Part shown: one piece after another, positions 27,071 through 37,071 of the stretch
Layout: each line of letters starts with the position of its first letter
Numbering within the stretch: the stretch's first letter is position 1
Assembly: GCA_028285345.1 (NCBI GenBank)
Contig: JANQPT010000014.1
Span: forward strand, 186,001-250,000
Source of the DNA: Planctomycetales bacterium
GTDB taxonomy: Bacteria > Planctomycetota > Planctomycetia > Planctomycetales > Planctomycetaceae
DNA: 64,000 nucleotides
Reading direction: 5' to 3'
The notes under the pieces: generated by a model
The model's input: the letters and a program-made list of their open reading frames with translations, nothing else
Told to the model about the DNA's origin: nothing
The model's database searches: none
Translations under genes and position numbers: made by a program

Positions 27071-28714
27071 GTGCATAGACTCGACGAAAGCTTAAAAGTT
27101 CTGGTTGAACAAGGGCAGAAACAAGGGTATTTGACCTTCACGCAGGTCAACGACTATCTGCCTGACGAGGCGGTCAATCCCGAGAAACTCGACCATCTGC
27201 TCATGTCGTTGGAAGAGATCGGCTTGGAGATCGTCAACGACGAGCAGCCTGCGGCGACCAAACCTCAAAAGAAGCGGGGACGCGCCAAAAAGTCGCCCTC
27301 CGCCGAAGAGTCGTCGCGGCGGATCGACGATCCCGTGCGGATGTACCTCACCCAGATGGGCGAAATCCCGCTGCTGTCGCGGCCTGAAGAAATCGCACTC
27401 GCCAAGAAGATCGAAGTCACCCGCCGCCGCTTCCGGCGCCAATTGCTGGAAAGCGACTACGCGCTGAAATCGTCGCTGGACATTTTGACGAAGGTCCACC
27501 ACGGCGATCTGCCCTTTGACCGCACAATTAAAGTCTCCGTCACCGAGGGGCTGGAGAAGAATCAAATCTTGGGCCGCATGCCCCACAATCTGGCCACTCT
27601 GGAAGAGTTGCGGCGGCAAGCGATCGAAGATTTCATGATCGCCAATGATGAGTCACAGTCGCGGAAAACGCGGCTCGAGGCGGGTGAGCGATTGAAGATC
27701 CGCCGCCGTAAGATGGTCACGCTCATCGAAGAGTTGAGCCTGCGGACGCAGCGGCTGCAGCCGTCGCTGAAGCGGCTGGAGCAAATCTGTCGCCGGATGA
27801 CCGACATCGAGAAGCAGATTCACAGCCTCAAGGATCTCAAATCGGCCAAAGACGAGCGGGCTAACCTGCAGAAGGAATTGCAGGACTTGATGAACATGAC
27901 GTTGGAGACGCCGCGCAGCTTGCGGCTGCGGTTACGGAACATTCACGAGCGGTTCGCCGCATACGAACAGGCGATGCGCGAGCTCTCCGGCGGCAACTTG
28001 CGGCTGGTGGTCTCCATCGCGAAGAAGTATCGCAATCGCGGCCTCAGTTTTCTCGATTTGATCCAGGAAGGCAACACCGGCCTGATGCGGGCCGTGGACA
28101 AGTACGAGTACCGCCGCGGCTACAAGTTCTCCACTTACGCGACCTGGTGGATCCGTCAGGCCATCACGCGGGCCATCGCCGATCAGGCACGGACGATCCG
28201 CATTCCGGTGCACATGATTGAGACCATGTCCAAGCTTCGCAAGGTCAGCAAAACTCTGCTGCAGGAGAACGGGCGCGAGCCGACGATCGAGGAAACCGCC
28301 GAAGCGGCGGGCATCAGCCTGGAAGAGACGCGGCGGGTGCTGAAGATTTCCCGGCATCCCATCAGCTTGGATCGGCCGGTCGGCGAAAGCGAAGACAGTT
28401 ACTTCGGCGACTTCATTGAAGACGACGCCGTCGACAACCCGGTCAGCTCCGCCACACAGGAAATGCTCAAAGATAAGATCGACTACGTCCTGAAGACGTT
28501 GACATACCGCGAGCGGGAGATCATCAAGCTGCGGTACGGACTGGGCGACGGCTACACCTACACGCTCGAGGAGGTGGGGCGCATCTTCAAGGTGACCCGC
28601 GAACGGGTGCGGCAGATTGAAGCCAAGGCGGTCCGCAAGCTTCAGCATCCGGTTCGTAGCAAACAACTGAAAGGATTTTTGGATTCCCTGGCGGCGGGAG
28701 TCGCCGGGAACTAG
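27071..28714 (+). CDS. rpoD: RNA polymerase housekeeping sigma factor (sigma-70, RpoD/SigA)
   Basis: This 547-residue sigma factor has all conserved regions. Region 1.1 is near 1-60. A Lys-rich linker follows, then region 1.2 ([18 protein letters not shown]) and a non-conserved helical region near 130-300. Region 2 has [20 protein letters not shown], then [18 protein letters not shown]. Region 3 and region 4 ([17 protein letters not shown]) complete it. It directs polymerase to vegetative promoters. The start is GTG 27071 with GGAGG seven bases upstream; the longer in-frame ATG lies inside dnaG. It ends at a strong intrinsic terminator. Confidence 0.96.
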   Translation: MHRLDESLKVLVEQGQKQGYLTFTQVNDYLPDEAVNPEKLDHLLMSLEEIGLEIVNDEQPAATKPQKKRGRAKKSPSAEESSRRIDDPVRMYLTQMGEIPLLSRPEEIALAKKIEVTRRRFRRQLLESDYALKSSLDILTKVHHGDLPFDRTIKVSVTEGLEKNQILGRMPHNLATLEELRRQAIEDFMIANDESQSRKTRLEAGERLKIRRRKMVTLIEELSLRTQRLQPSLKRLEQICRRMTDIEKQIHSLKDLKSAKDERANLQKELQDLMNMTLETPRSLRLRLRNIHERFAAYEQAMRELSGGNLRLVVSIAKKYRNRGLSFLDLIQEGNTGLMRAVDKYEYRRGYKFSTYATWWIRQAITRAIADQARTIRIPVHMIETMSKLRKVSKTLLQENGREPTIEETAEAAGISLEETRRVLKISRHPISLDRPVGESEDSYFGDFIEDDAVDNPVSSATQEMLKDKIDYVLKTLTYREREIIKLRYGLGDGYTYTLEEVGRIFKVTRERVRQIEAKAVRKLQHPVRSKQLKGFLDSLAAGVAGN

Positions 28715-28722
28715 CGGTTTCA

Positions 28723-28751
28723 GGCCGGTCAATGTGACCGGCCTTTTTTTT
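28723..28751 (+). terminator. Intrinsic terminator after rpoD
   Basis: GGCCGGTC pairs with GACCGGCC across a five-base loop (28723-28743) and is followed by eight T residues. It begins nine bases after the rpoD stop. Confidence 0.9.
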
Positions 28752-28843
28752 ATGGTGTGAAGTACGCGATTGATTTGGTTATGATAGCCGTGCTTCCTCT
28801 CACTCCCACCTAATACGTCGGCACACGGCGGAGAACTACGGCC

Positions 28844-29551
28844 ATGTCAGCCACGACCAATAGTCTAAGCGAACTACACCAACTGCACTTGCAATTGCAG
28901 GACGTCCAAGAGCGGCTCGTCCGCGGGCCCAAACAAATCAGCGCCCGCGAGCGTTTCGTCGAGACCAAAAAACAAGAGGCGGAAGAGGTTCGCGCCCAGC
29001 ACCAAAAACTCAAAATGGACGCTGACGCGCGCAGCCTGCAGTTGAAGACCAACGAAGCCCGCATCGAGGAATTAAAGCTTAAGTTGAACACGGCCGCGTC
29101 CAACAAAGAGTTCAATATCATCAAGAGCCAAATCGAAGCGGACGAAGTGGCCAACAGCGTCTTGGAAGATGAAATTCTGGAGTTCTTGGAGAAGGTCGAC
29201 TCCAGCGTCGCGGGCGTGAAGTCGGCCGAAGATGCGGTCTCTGCAGCCGAACAGGAGTGCGAGCGCGTCGCACAACAAATCGCCGAGCAGGAGCCCGGTC
29301 TGAACTCGGAAGCGGAAAAGCTCTCGGCAGCGATTCGGGAGGCCGAGTCCCACCTGCCCGCGACCGTCGGCGAGCAATACCGGCGACTCGTGCAGGCTCA
29401 CGGCGCAGGTGCTATGGCCGGCGTGATCAACTCCGTCTGCAGCAATTGCCACGTGACAATTACGCCGCAGATGTTGGTGCAACTCAACTCCAGCCACGTA
29501 ATCTTCTGCAAAACTTGCGGGCGGATGCTGTATCAGCAGGACGCAGAATAA
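28844..29551 (+). CDS. COG1579-type coiled-coil zinc-ribbon protein
   Basis: This 235-residue protein is a long helical hairpin (coiled coil about 5-180, rich in Glu, Lys, Gln and Ala). It ends in a C4 zinc ribbon, with CSNC near 200 and CKTCG near 224. This matches COG1579, a family of predicted nucleic-acid-binding proteins with a helical arm. It is cytoplasmic and its biochemical role is not settled. It follows the rpoD terminator and has a TATGAT-like -10 at 28780 with no clear -35. Confidence 0.85.
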   Translation: MSATTNSLSELHQLHLQLQDVQERLVRGPKQISARERFVETKKQEAEEVRAQHQKLKMDADARSLQLKTNEARIEELKLKLNTAASNKEFNIIKSQIEADEVANSVLEDEILEFLEKVDSSVAGVKSAEDAVSAAEQECERVAQQIAEQEPGLNSEAEKLSAAIREAESHLPATVGEQYRRLVQAHGAGAMAGVINSVCSNCHVTITPQMLVQLNSSHVIFCKTCGRMLYQQDAE

Positions 29552-29753
29552 TCCGAGCGGCTCATTTACACCGACCCGTCGGGCCTCTGAGTTTCATCGC
29601 GTCGAGTTCGCGATAGGGCGTTGACTTGCGTTGCGTAAAGGGTCTCCGGCCCCGCATCAAATCCCCTATCAGCGAATCCCGCTACGGCGTAGAATGAGGG
29701 TTCCCCCATTCCACACAGCGGTCCCAAAGTGCCCGATCTCAAAAAGGCCGGAT

Positions 29754-31340
29754 ATGCCGTCGATTTTCTCGATCCTCCACAACCGCCGATTGCTGATCGC
29801 GTTCTGCTCGGCGGCGGCGTTTTCGCTGTTGTTGACATCGCCCGGGCAGGCCCAGCGCCGCAGCCAGGCGGAGCGCCGTCGGCAGGTACAGGTTGATAAG
29901 TATCAAAAACTGCAGCTGGGGTTTGCACGGTCGCTGCAGAAGATTGCGGACACGTGCGAAGGATTGGGGGACCACAAGCAAGCTGCCGCGATTCGCGAGT
30001 TGGCGATTCCCGCACGTCGCGACGAAATGAGTATTCGAACTCTGCCGCCTGAAATTCAGCCCGACGTGCCGGACGACTTGCCGGCCGACGAACGCCTTTG
30101 GCGGGTCGAATTGCGGCACCAACGGCAAGAGCACGCTGCTGAACTCTATCAACTGGCCCAGCGCGCGTTGGACATCGGCGATGTCCGCTTCTCCTACGAT
30201 TTGGTTTATGAGGCCCTGCGGCAGGATCCGGATTGCGCACCGGCACGGGGATTCTTAGGCTACGAACGGAGCGGCAAAGAATGGGTGACGCCCTTCGAAT
30301 CCCGTATGCGCCGCAGTCGGATGGTCAACACCGAGCAATTCGGCTGGTTGCCCAAAGACCACGTGGAGCGTTACGAGCAGGGAGAACGCTACTTTAAGCC
30401 GGGACGCAGCGCCAACGGGCGGTGGGTCAGCGCGGCGCAGGAAGCGGAATTGCGCCGCGATTTCAAGAACGCGTGGGTGATCCGCACCGAACATTATGTG
30501 ATCAAGACCAATCATAGCATGGAGCGGGGAGTAGAACTCAGCCGGCAATTGGAGGATTTTTATCGTCTGTTTTTTCAGACCTTTGCCGGATTTCTCACCA
30601 GCCGGGATCAGCGAATTGCGCTGGGCAAGGGGCGTCGAAGGAGCGTCTCACCGCAATTCGAAATCCACTACTTTCGCACCAAAGACGACTATGTCACGAC
30701 TCTGCGGCCGCGGGTTCCCCAGATTGACATCACCACGGGGCTGTATCTGACCGACACAGGCATTGCGTACTTTTACCATCAAGAAGAGATGGACGACGAT
30801 CCGGACGGTGCGGCGACGCGGACGATCTTCCACGAGGCGACACACCAATTGTTTTCCGAAACCCGCAAGTCGCGGCGCAGGACGGAGATGGTCGGCGAGA
30901 AAGGCCACTTTTGGATCATCGAAGGGATCGCCTGCTATATGGAGTCTTTCACCAAGAATGACGGCCGCTATACGTTGGGCGATCCGAGTTACCAGCGGTT
31001 CAACGCTGCCCGTTACCGCTATATCAAGGACGAATACTACATTCCACTCAGCCGATTTGTGGCAATGGGTGCAAGAAAGATCCAGAATTCGCGAGACATC
31101 CGCAAAATTTACAGCCAGGCCTCTGGATTGGCGCACTTTTTCATGCACGCCGGAAATGGAAAATATCGCGATGCGCTGATTGAGCACCTATCACAGCTCT
31201 ACAGCCGCAACCGGCGCATCCGTGAGAATCCTGCCACCCTGCCGGAATTGATCGGGACCGACTACGAAGCGCTCGATGACGAATACGGCGCCTATTTGCG
31301 TGAACAGCAGAATCAGCGAACAGCGAGCACCAACCCATAA
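29754..31340 (+). CDS. Secreted DUF1570 zincin-type protein
   Basis: This 528-residue protein has a signal peptide (hydrophobic near 10-28, QA-Q cleavage) and an Arg/Gln-rich helical region (about 30-130). A C-terminal DUF1570 domain contains HEATH (360-364) and a downstream acidic residue in EGIACYMES (E390). This is the HExxH plus Glu arrangement of gluzincins, so peptidase activity is likely but not proven. DUF1570 proteins are typical of planctomycetes. The ATG at 29754 is preceded by AAGG; longer in-frame starts would hide the signal peptide. It converges with truA. Confidence 0.85.
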   Translation: MPSIFSILHNRRLLIAFCSAAAFSLLLTSPGQAQRRSQAERRRQVQVDKYQKLQLGFARSLQKIADTCEGLGDHKQAAAIRELAIPARRDEMSIRTLPPEIQPDVPDDLPADERLWRVELRHQRQEHAAELYQLAQRALDIGDVRFSYDLVYEALRQDPDCAPARGFLGYERSGKEWVTPFESRMRRSRMVNTEQFGWLPKDHVERYEQGERYFKPGRSANGRWVSAAQEAELRRDFKNAWVIRTEHYVIKTNHSMERGVELSRQLEDFYRLFFQTFAGFLTSRDQRIALGKGRRRSVSPQFEIHYFRTKDDYVTTLRPRVPQIDITTGLYLTDTGIAYFYHQEEMDDDPDGAATRTIFHEATHQLFSETRKSRRRTEMVGEKGHFWIIEGIACYMESFTKNDGRYTLGDPSYQRFNAARYRYIKDEYYIPLSRFVAMGARKIQNSRDIRKIYSQASGLAHFFMHAGNGKYRDALIEHLSQLYSRNRRIRENPATLPELIGTDYEALDDEYGAYLREQQNQRTASTNP

Positions 31341-31357
31341 GACGGCTCTCGGCCCGG

Positions 31358-32194
31358 CTACGACCCCGCCGGTGAGTCAATGGGCGTCTCGCGCCGCAGG
31401 TCGTCGTAGTCGACGCGCACCAGGTACAATCCATGTGGCGGCGCCGTCGCCCCGGAGTGATCGCGGTCTTGGTTATTGAGGATCTCTCGTACCGTTTCCG
31501 TGGTCCAACTGCCGTAACCAACTTTGAGCAAAGTTCCCACAATGCTGCGGACCATGTTGTAGAGGAATCCGTCGGCTTCGACTTCCAGAAAGACGTAGTC
31601 GCCGTCGGATGCCGCCGCGATTTCGGACGGGCGGTGTTGTGCCCACAGTGCCCAATCGCCGCACCGCGCAACCGTCAATTCCGAAACCGTCCGCACGCTG
31701 CTGGAGCGGTTGGGATAGTGGGATTCAAAACTGCGAAAGTCGTGCCGTCCGACCAGCACCTGCCCCGCGTCGTGCATCGCCCGATCGTCCAATCGCCGTC
31801 CGATGTGATAGGCATAACGCTCCACAAACGGCAGCTTTGCGCGGCTGTTGAGAATCACATACCGGTAGCGCTTGCTGGTTGCGTGGTACCGTGCATGAAA
31901 ATCGGGCGGCGCTTCCCGGACGTGCCGCACCGCCACGTCGTCGGGTAAGAACCTCTGAAGTCCCGAGCGGATCTTATCGCAGGAGATCCCAGAGGCCGTA
32001 TGGAAATTCACGACCTGTCCCAACGCATGCACGCCCGCATCGGTCCGCCCCGCCGCAAAGATGGTAGCGGCCTCGGACGTCAGTTCTTTGATCGCGGTCT
32101 CGACGACCGCCTGCACCGATGTCCCGTTGGGTTGCACCTGCCAGCCGCAGTAATTCGTGCCGTCGTAAGCCAATGTCAGACAGATATTACGCAT
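31358..32194 (-). CDS. truA: tRNA pseudouridine(38-40) synthase TruA
   Basis: This 278-residue enzyme isomerises uridines 38-40 in the tRNA anticodon stem. The catalytic motif AAGRTDAGVHALGQ holds the nucleophilic Asp (D52). Other family marks are the N-terminal YDGTNYCGWQVQP, the central RYRYVI segment and FLYNMVRSIVGTLLKVG near the end. Length is normal for the family. It converges with the DUF1570 gene (17 bases) and starts 84 bases after the stop of the symporter upstream on the same strand. Confidence 0.95.
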   Translation of the reverse strand: MRNICLTLAYDGTNYCGWQVQPNGTSVQAVVETAIKELTSEAATIFAAGRTDAGVHALGQVVNFHTASGISCDKIRSGLQRFLPDDVAVRHVREAPPDFHARYHATSKRYRYVILNSRAKLPFVERYAYHIGRRLDDRAMHDAGQVLVGRHDFRSFESHYPNRSSSVRTVSELTVARCGDWALWAQHRPSEIAAASDGDYVFLEVEADGFLYNMVRSIVGTLLKVGYGSWTTETVREILNNQDRDHSGATAPPHGLYLVRVDYDDLRRETPIDSPAGS

Positions 32195-32278
32195 GCAGCC
32201 GCCCGCAGTTGTTGTCGGCGAGAGCGTCGATTCGAATTTCGATTTCAGCGGACTCCATGGTCCAATTGGAAAAGTCGA

Positions 32279-33841
32279 CTAGGATTGAGCGTCGGAAAAA
32301 AATCGACGTACATGAGCTTCATCCGGCGGCGACGTGACCAGCGACACGGCGATCAGACAGACCGTGGCGATCACCGTGATCGGCAGCACCGGCATCATAT
32401 GCAGTTCCTGGCCGAACAATTGCACGTCGACGGAATAGCCCCGATTCATGCCGAACTGTGATTGCGTGAAAAACCAAATCCAACTCGCCGCCATCGCGAT
32501 CACGCTGGCATACGCCCCCGCCACCGTCAGCCGCCGCCAATACAAACACGCAAACGCCAGCGGAAACAGCCCGGTATAGCCGCTAAAGCACCAGATGCCC
32601 ATCGCGAACACGCTCCGCGGCTCAAACAGGCTGAGACAGTAGGTGACCGCCACAACCGCCACCACAAACAGCCGCGCCATCAACACCATCTGTTTCTCAC
32701 TGAACCGCTCCTTGCCCCAGTGGTGCAGGACAATATCGTTCGTGAAAATTGAGCCAATACACAAGAATTGGCTGTCGAGCGAGGACATGATCGCCGCAAG
32801 GATTCCCGCGGTCAGCAGTCCTCCCAGCACGTCGCCTGCCAGCGCCTTGACGATCGTTGCCAACTCTTGATTCGGCGGTGTATTGGGCGGAACGATCAAC
32901 ACGCCGTCCAGCGTCGCCGACGTCGCCCAGACGCCGACCAAAATGCAGGGCGCCCAGACGATCATGATGAACAGCGGGTGTGCCACGACCGGCAGCTTGA
33001 ACGACTCTGCGCTGCGAGCGGTCAGCCAATGCTGAAACACGTGCGGAAACATGCCCACCGACAGCGGAATCAACAGGTAAGTCGCGAACTTGAACTGGCT
33101 GATCCCCTCCTGAGTCAGCTTGTCAGGATGCAAATCCGCGACCTTGGCGGTGGCGGATTGCATGTTGGCCAGCAAGCTTCCTTGCCCGCCGATGCCGTTG
33201 GCGATGACCACGAACGTCACAATGCCCAGAATCATAAACACGCTCGTTTGAAACGTGTTCGCCCAGGCGGTCCCCCGCATGCCGCCGAAAAAGACATAGA
33301 TCAACACCACGCAGCAAATCACCAACGACGCGAGCCAGGGAGGCACGCCGCCCCCGGTCTCGGCGAACACTTCGGGAAACGCGCCGCGGGTGACGCCGTT
33401 GATCACCGATCCGGACGCCAACACGCCGATCAACAGATACGGAATCACCAGTCCCACAATGATCGGAAACAGCAGCAGCCCAATATTTCGGTTGCCCAGC
33501 CGGTCGCGAAAGAATTCAATCTGCGTCGTATAACCGTACTTGCGTCCCAGCGTCCACAACTTGATGCCGATCAGGAAAAAGCAGAGCGAATGCACAATGC
33601 CGCTGGAAGAGGCCAGCATGCCGTACACGCCAATTCCCTGCCTGAACGCCTCACCGGTCGAGCCGACCAGCGCGAAGGCGGTCATCGTGGTGCCGAACAG
33701 CGACATCAACAACAAGTACGGCCCGATGGAATGGCTGGCGAGCATGTAGTCTTCGCGCGTCCCGCGAAACAGCCGCGAGGAAAACAGCCCTAACGCCAGC
33801 AATAGAGCCAGATAGCCGCCGATGATTCCGAGCGCAATCAC
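32279..33841 (-). CDS. Sodium:solute symporter (SSS family)
   Basis: This 520-residue transporter has about 13 hydrophobic helices and the PutP/PanF-like SSS pattern. It shows an early SHSIGPYLLLMSLFGTTMTAFALVG segment with the Na-site Ser/Thr residues, GMRGTAWANTFQ near 190-201, and SSLDSQFLC near 350-358. The substrate is not clear; it may be an organic acid or amino acid. It starts at GTG, and that GTGA overlaps the stop of the upstream DUF3311 gene by four bases, which implies translational coupling. Known SSS carriers of the PanF group are often paired with a small two-helix protein in just this way. Confidence 0.92.
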   Translation of the reverse strand: MIALGIIGGYLALLLALGLFSSRLFRGTREDYMLASHSIGPYLLLMSLFGTTMTAFALVGSTGEAFRQGIGVYGMLASSSGIVHSLCFFLIGIKLWTLGRKYGYTTQIEFFRDRLGNRNIGLLLFPIIVGLVIPYLLIGVLASGSVINGVTRGAFPEVFAETGGGVPPWLASLVICCVVLIYVFFGGMRGTAWANTFQTSVFMILGIVTFVVIANGIGGQGSLLANMQSATAKVADLHPDKLTQEGISQFKFATYLLIPLSVGMFPHVFQHWLTARSAESFKLPVVAHPLFIMIVWAPCILVGVWATSATLDGVLIVPPNTPPNQELATIVKALAGDVLGGLLTAGILAAIMSSLDSQFLCIGSIFTNDIVLHHWGKERFSEKQMVLMARLFVVAVVAVTYCLSLFEPRSVFAMGIWCFSGYTGLFPLAFACLYWRRLTVAGAYASVIAMAASWIWFFTQSQFGMNRGYSVDVQLFGQELHMMPVLPITVIATVCLIAVSLVTSPPDEAHVRRFFSDAQS

Positions 33842-34065
33842 AGACGTCCCTCCTCAACAACATCCGCCCTGTCATGGATATCGACGTCGGGCCAGCAGTA
33901 ACGCGTCGCCAGCCACCAAAGCACCGCCGCTGCAATCGAGATGCCGATCTGGTAGGCCATCCCGACCGGCAGAAATCCCATCAGCAGCGACCCATCGTTC
34001 CAAAACCAAAAGTCCTGGTGCAAAATCAACAGGAGAGCGAGTCCAATCCAAATCGCGTATTTCAT
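33838..34065 (-). CDS. DUF3311-type small membrane protein, symporter partner
   Basis: This 75-residue protein has two membrane helices (about 4-20 and 30-55) and a short acidic tail. The FLPVGMAYQIGISI and ATRYCWP segments resemble DUF3311 proteins, which are encoded just before sodium:solute symporters. Its stop overlaps the symporter's GTG start (GTGA). It may be needed for assembly or activity of the carrier. I chose the ATG at 34065; longer in-frame starts run into the divergent promoter region. Confidence 0.8.
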   Translation of the reverse strand: MKYAIWIGLALLLILHQDFWFWNDGSLLMGFLPVGMAYQIGISIAAAVLWWLATRYCWPDVDIHDRADVVEEGRL

Positions 34066-34273
34066 GGTAGTCAGATCGAATTCGAGTGCCGAAAAACCGT
34101 AACTTGAAGCAGTATAGCCGGACCCGCGAGGAATGTGGCTCCCGCCGGGCGACATTTTCGACAAAAGGCAACACAAACAGACCCCTTGGCCGATCAACGG
34201 ATGCCGGCGTATGATTCTTTCCAGTCACGGCTTCGTGATCACCTGTGTGGTTCAACCGAATGAGGAGTTTACG

Positions 34274-35701
34274 ATGCAGCGCCAGCATGTTCTTGTCCTA
34301 ACCGCATTCGCTGTTGTGTTGAGCACTGCGCTTGCTGCCCAAGGGGCCGCCCACCCGAGTGATTTTCAAAGCGTGTTGATTAAGGACGTTCCGCACGTGC
34401 GGCAGAAGCCCGATTTCTGCGGCGAAGCGTGTGCCGAGATGTTTCTCCGCAAACTGGGCCGGAAAATCGATCAGGACGAAGTCTTTAACCGTGCCGAATT
34501 GGACCCGCAACTGGGACGCGGCTGCTACACGCGCGAGTTGGCGCGGTCATTGAAAAATATCGGATTCAACGTCGGCCAGGTTTGGTACAAGATCGACCGA
34601 GCCGCCGCCGCAACCGAGATGGGTGCACAGTTTCGCCGCTTGCACGAAGACCTTCGGCAAGGGGTCCCCTCGATCATTTGCATGCATTACGACGCACGTC
34701 CCGATACGACCGAACATTTTCGGTTGATAGTGGGCTACGATGCGAAGACGGATGAAGTTCTCTATCACGAACCGGCTGTTGAAAACGGCGGCTACCGGCG
34801 GATGCTGCGCGAAGAGCTGCTCAAATTGTGGCCACTCAAATACCGCGCGAAGGAATGGACGGTGGTCCGTATTCCGCTCAAGGCGGCGCGGTTGATACGG
34901 GGAAGCGACGCTCATGGGCCGAGCGACGCCGACTACGCGCAGCACATCATGAGATTGAAGGAGCGGTTGCCGCACGAGGACTTTCAAGTACTGATCCAAA
35001 AGCCGTTCGTTGTGATCGGCGACGAACGGCCGCAAACTGTCCGCTACCGCGCGGTGCGCACCATTAAATGGGCCGTTGACCATTTGAAGAAGGACTATTT
35101 CTCGAGGGACCCGGACGAAATCATCGACATCTGGCTATTTAAGGACAAAGAGAGCTACGAAACCAACACAGAGAAGCTGTTCGGTGAATCGCCGACCACG
35201 CCGTTTGGATACTACACGTCGCGGCATCGTGCGCTGATTATGAATATCTCCACCGGCGGCGGAACGCTGGTGCACGAAATCGTGCATCCCTTCATCGAGT
35301 CGAACTTTCCCGACTGTCCCTCTTGGTTCAATGAGGGACTTGCGTCTCTGTACGAACAGTGTGGCGAAGAGGAGGGCCGCATTCACGGCTACACGAATTG
35401 GCGGCTGGCGGGATTGAAGGAGGCGATCGAGCATGACCGCGTTCCGTCGTTCAAGACGCTCACGGCGACGACCACCAACGAGTTCTACCATGAGGATCGC
35501 GGCACAAATTACTCGCAAGCTCGCTACCTGTGCTATTACCTGCAGCAAAAAGGCTTGCTGCGAAAGTTCTACCGGCAGTTTCGCGCATCGGTCAAAGAGG
35601 ACCCGACGGGCTACGAGACGCTCAAGCGAATCCTCAAGCGAAAAGACATGGACGCCTTCAAAAAAGAGTGGCAGGCGTACACGCTCAAACTGCGTACTTG
35701 A
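34274..35701 (+). CDS. Secreted C39-like cysteine peptidase fused to a zincin domain
   Basis: This 475-residue protein has a signal peptide (about 1-25) followed by two possible protease domains. The first (about 30-205) is papain-like of the C39 type, with RQKPDFCGEAC (Gln and C49), EHFRLIVGY (H148) and a YHEPA turn where the family usually has Asp-Pro. The second (about 230-475) has HEIVH (334-338) and NEGLASLYE (E354), the gluzincin layout. If both are active it would be a bifunctional exported protease; the second domain resembles the DUF1570 protein 3 kb upstream. ATG 34274 is preceded by GAGGAG seven bases away. Confidence 0.75.
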   Translation: MQRQHVLVLTAFAVVLSTALAAQGAAHPSDFQSVLIKDVPHVRQKPDFCGEACAEMFLRKLGRKIDQDEVFNRAELDPQLGRGCYTRELARSLKNIGFNVGQVWYKIDRAAAATEMGAQFRRLHEDLRQGVPSIICMHYDARPDTTEHFRLIVGYDAKTDEVLYHEPAVENGGYRRMLREELLKLWPLKYRAKEWTVVRIPLKAARLIRGSDAHGPSDADYAQHIMRLKERLPHEDFQVLIQKPFVVIGDERPQTVRYRAVRTIKWAVDHLKKDYFSRDPDEIIDIWLFKDKESYETNTEKLFGESPTTPFGYYTSRHRALIMNISTGGGTLVHEIVHPFIESNFPDCPSWFNEGLASLYEQCGEEEGRIHGYTNWRLAGLKEAIEHDRVPSFKTLTATTTNEFYHEDRGTNYSQARYLCYYLQQKGLLRKFYRQFRASVKEDPTGYETLKRILKRKDMDAFKKEWQAYTLKLRT

Positions 35702-35737
35702 TAGCGGCAATCCGTGCGGAGCATTCGTCGCTGTGTT

Positions 35738-37066
35738 TCACGACTCGCTGACTGTGCACGTCTGCGGTAGCACATCGCCCATCGCTGCGAACATTTCATC
35801 CAGCCCCGGCTTGAACACATCGCCGATCAAGATGTCGACCAAATGGTCGCGAAACTCCGGGTGGGCTTTGAGAAACTTGGCGAAACTAAACTCGGCCGAG
35901 TAGAACGCGTAGACCAACTTGCGGAACGACTCCACGCCGCCGCGAAATTCTTCCTGCCAGCAGCCGAGTCGGCGTCCGCCCAAATCATTCTGTTCGATGG
36001 CAGCGTGGATCGCATCGGCCGCCATTTCACCCGATTTGAGCGCCAGAAAGACCCCGCTGGAATAAACAGGATCGATGAATCCAAACGCGTCGCCGACGAG
36101 CACCCAGCCGTCGCCGGCGCCCTGTCGGGAGCTATAGGAGTAGTCACGCGTCGTGTGAAAGTCGTCACACCGCTGCGAGGCGGCCAGCCGCTGCTGGATG
36201 GCCGGCGAACGGCCCATTTCCTGCGCGAAGATCTCCTCCGCAGTTCCCCGATTCTGCGCGAGCATGTAGGACATACTGCCGGTGACCCCCACGCTCACCA
36301 CATCGTCCGGCAGCGGAATATACCAGAACCAGCTCTTCTTGCCGGGGGTTTGGATGATCAGCGTAGCCCCTTCATCTTTGCCGGGATCCCGCTGCGCCCC
36401 GCGAAAATAGGACCAAACCGAACCCATTTTGAGGTGCGGCTCCATCGACTTCAGTTTGAGACGACTCGCGATGAAGGCCGATTGTCCGGTCGCGTCAACG
36501 ACGACTCTCGCACGAATGTCACGCGGCGCCTCTTCGCCGGCAACTTTCACGCGCACGCCCGCACACCGCCCTCCGTCGAGGACCAGGTCTCGCACTTGAG
36601 CTGCGCAGTGGACCGTCGCGCCTTGCTGCCGGGCGTTTTCCAACATCATCTGGTCAAACTCCGCACGGACGACCTGCCAGGTCTGCGACGATTCATGCGG
36701 GTTGTATTTGTCGAAATAGAACGGGGCGGATTCCTTGTTGTGTTCGTTGATGAACTGCACGCTGTATTTCTTGGGAAACGCGCTCTGCTTGAGCTGCTCG
36801 ATGAGCCCCAACCGTTTCAGCGTCCAGTACGTTTCCGGGATCAGCGATTCACCGACATGAAAGCGATGTTGCCCGGAACGTTCCAACAGCAGCACCGCAT
36901 GCCCGAAATCCGCCAATAGCGCCGCGACTGTCGCTCCCGCAGGACCGCCGCCCACGACGACCACATCGTAAGCGTCATCCAATTCCGGCTGTTTCACCTC
37001 CCCAGCCGGCAGCGGGTCGGAGAACTTGCGTTCCTCTTCGAAGTTTGGCTCTAACGTCTCAGGCAT
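35738..37066 (-). CDS. Flavin-dependent halogenase-like oxidoreductase
   Basis: This 442-residue FAD enzyme has the dinucleotide motif GGGPAG (39-44). It also has the halogenase fingerprint WxWxIP as WFWYIP (246-251), followed by the DDVVSVGV strand. FPKK (97-100) sits where the active-site Lys of phenolic (variant B) halogenases lies, and DPVYSSGVFLAL (from D332) matches the C-terminal flavin/halide region. The FAD would need a reductase partner, which is not seen here. Related geranylgeranyl-reductase-like proteins usually lack WxWxIP. It is the last gene of a five-gene minus-strand unit, five bases after a chorismate-lyase-like gene, so a phenolic acid is a reasonable substrate guess. Halogenation itself is unproven. 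Confidence 0.75.
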   Translation of the reverse strand: MPETLEPNFEEERKFSDPLPAGEVKQPELDDAYDVVVVGGGPAGATVAALLADFGHAVLLLERSGQHRFHVGESLIPETYWTLKRLGLIEQLKQSAFPKKYSVQFINEHNKESAPFYFDKYNPHESSQTWQVVRAEFDQMMLENARQQGATVHCAAQVRDLVLDGGRCAGVRVKVAGEEAPRDIRARVVVDATGQSAFIASRLKLKSMEPHLKMGSVWSYFRGAQRDPGKDEGATLIIQTPGKKSWFWYIPLPDDVVSVGVTGSMSYMLAQNRGTAEEIFAQEMGRSPAIQQRLAASQRCDDFHTTRDYSYSSRQGAGDGWVLVGDAFGFIDPVYSSGVFLALKSGEMAADAIHAAIEQNDLGGRRLGCWQEEFRGGVESFRKLVYAFYSAEFSFAKFLKAHPEFRDHLVDILIGDVFKPGLDEMFAAMGDVLPQTCTVSES

Positions 37067-37071
37067 CTCTG

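Noticed and set aside
29566-30246. Minus-strand frame of 226 codons over the start of the DUF1570 gene
   Set aside because: It overlaps a gene with clear signal peptide and family match; composition is Arg/Pro-rich as expected from an antisense reading.
32768-33793. Plus-strand frame of 341 codons inside the symporter gene
   Set aside because: Antisense to a clear SSS transporter and full of Arg, Gln and His with no domain pattern.
35843-36919. Plus-strand frame of 358 codons
   Set aside because: Antisense to the halogenase-like gene, which has FAD and WxWxIP motifs.
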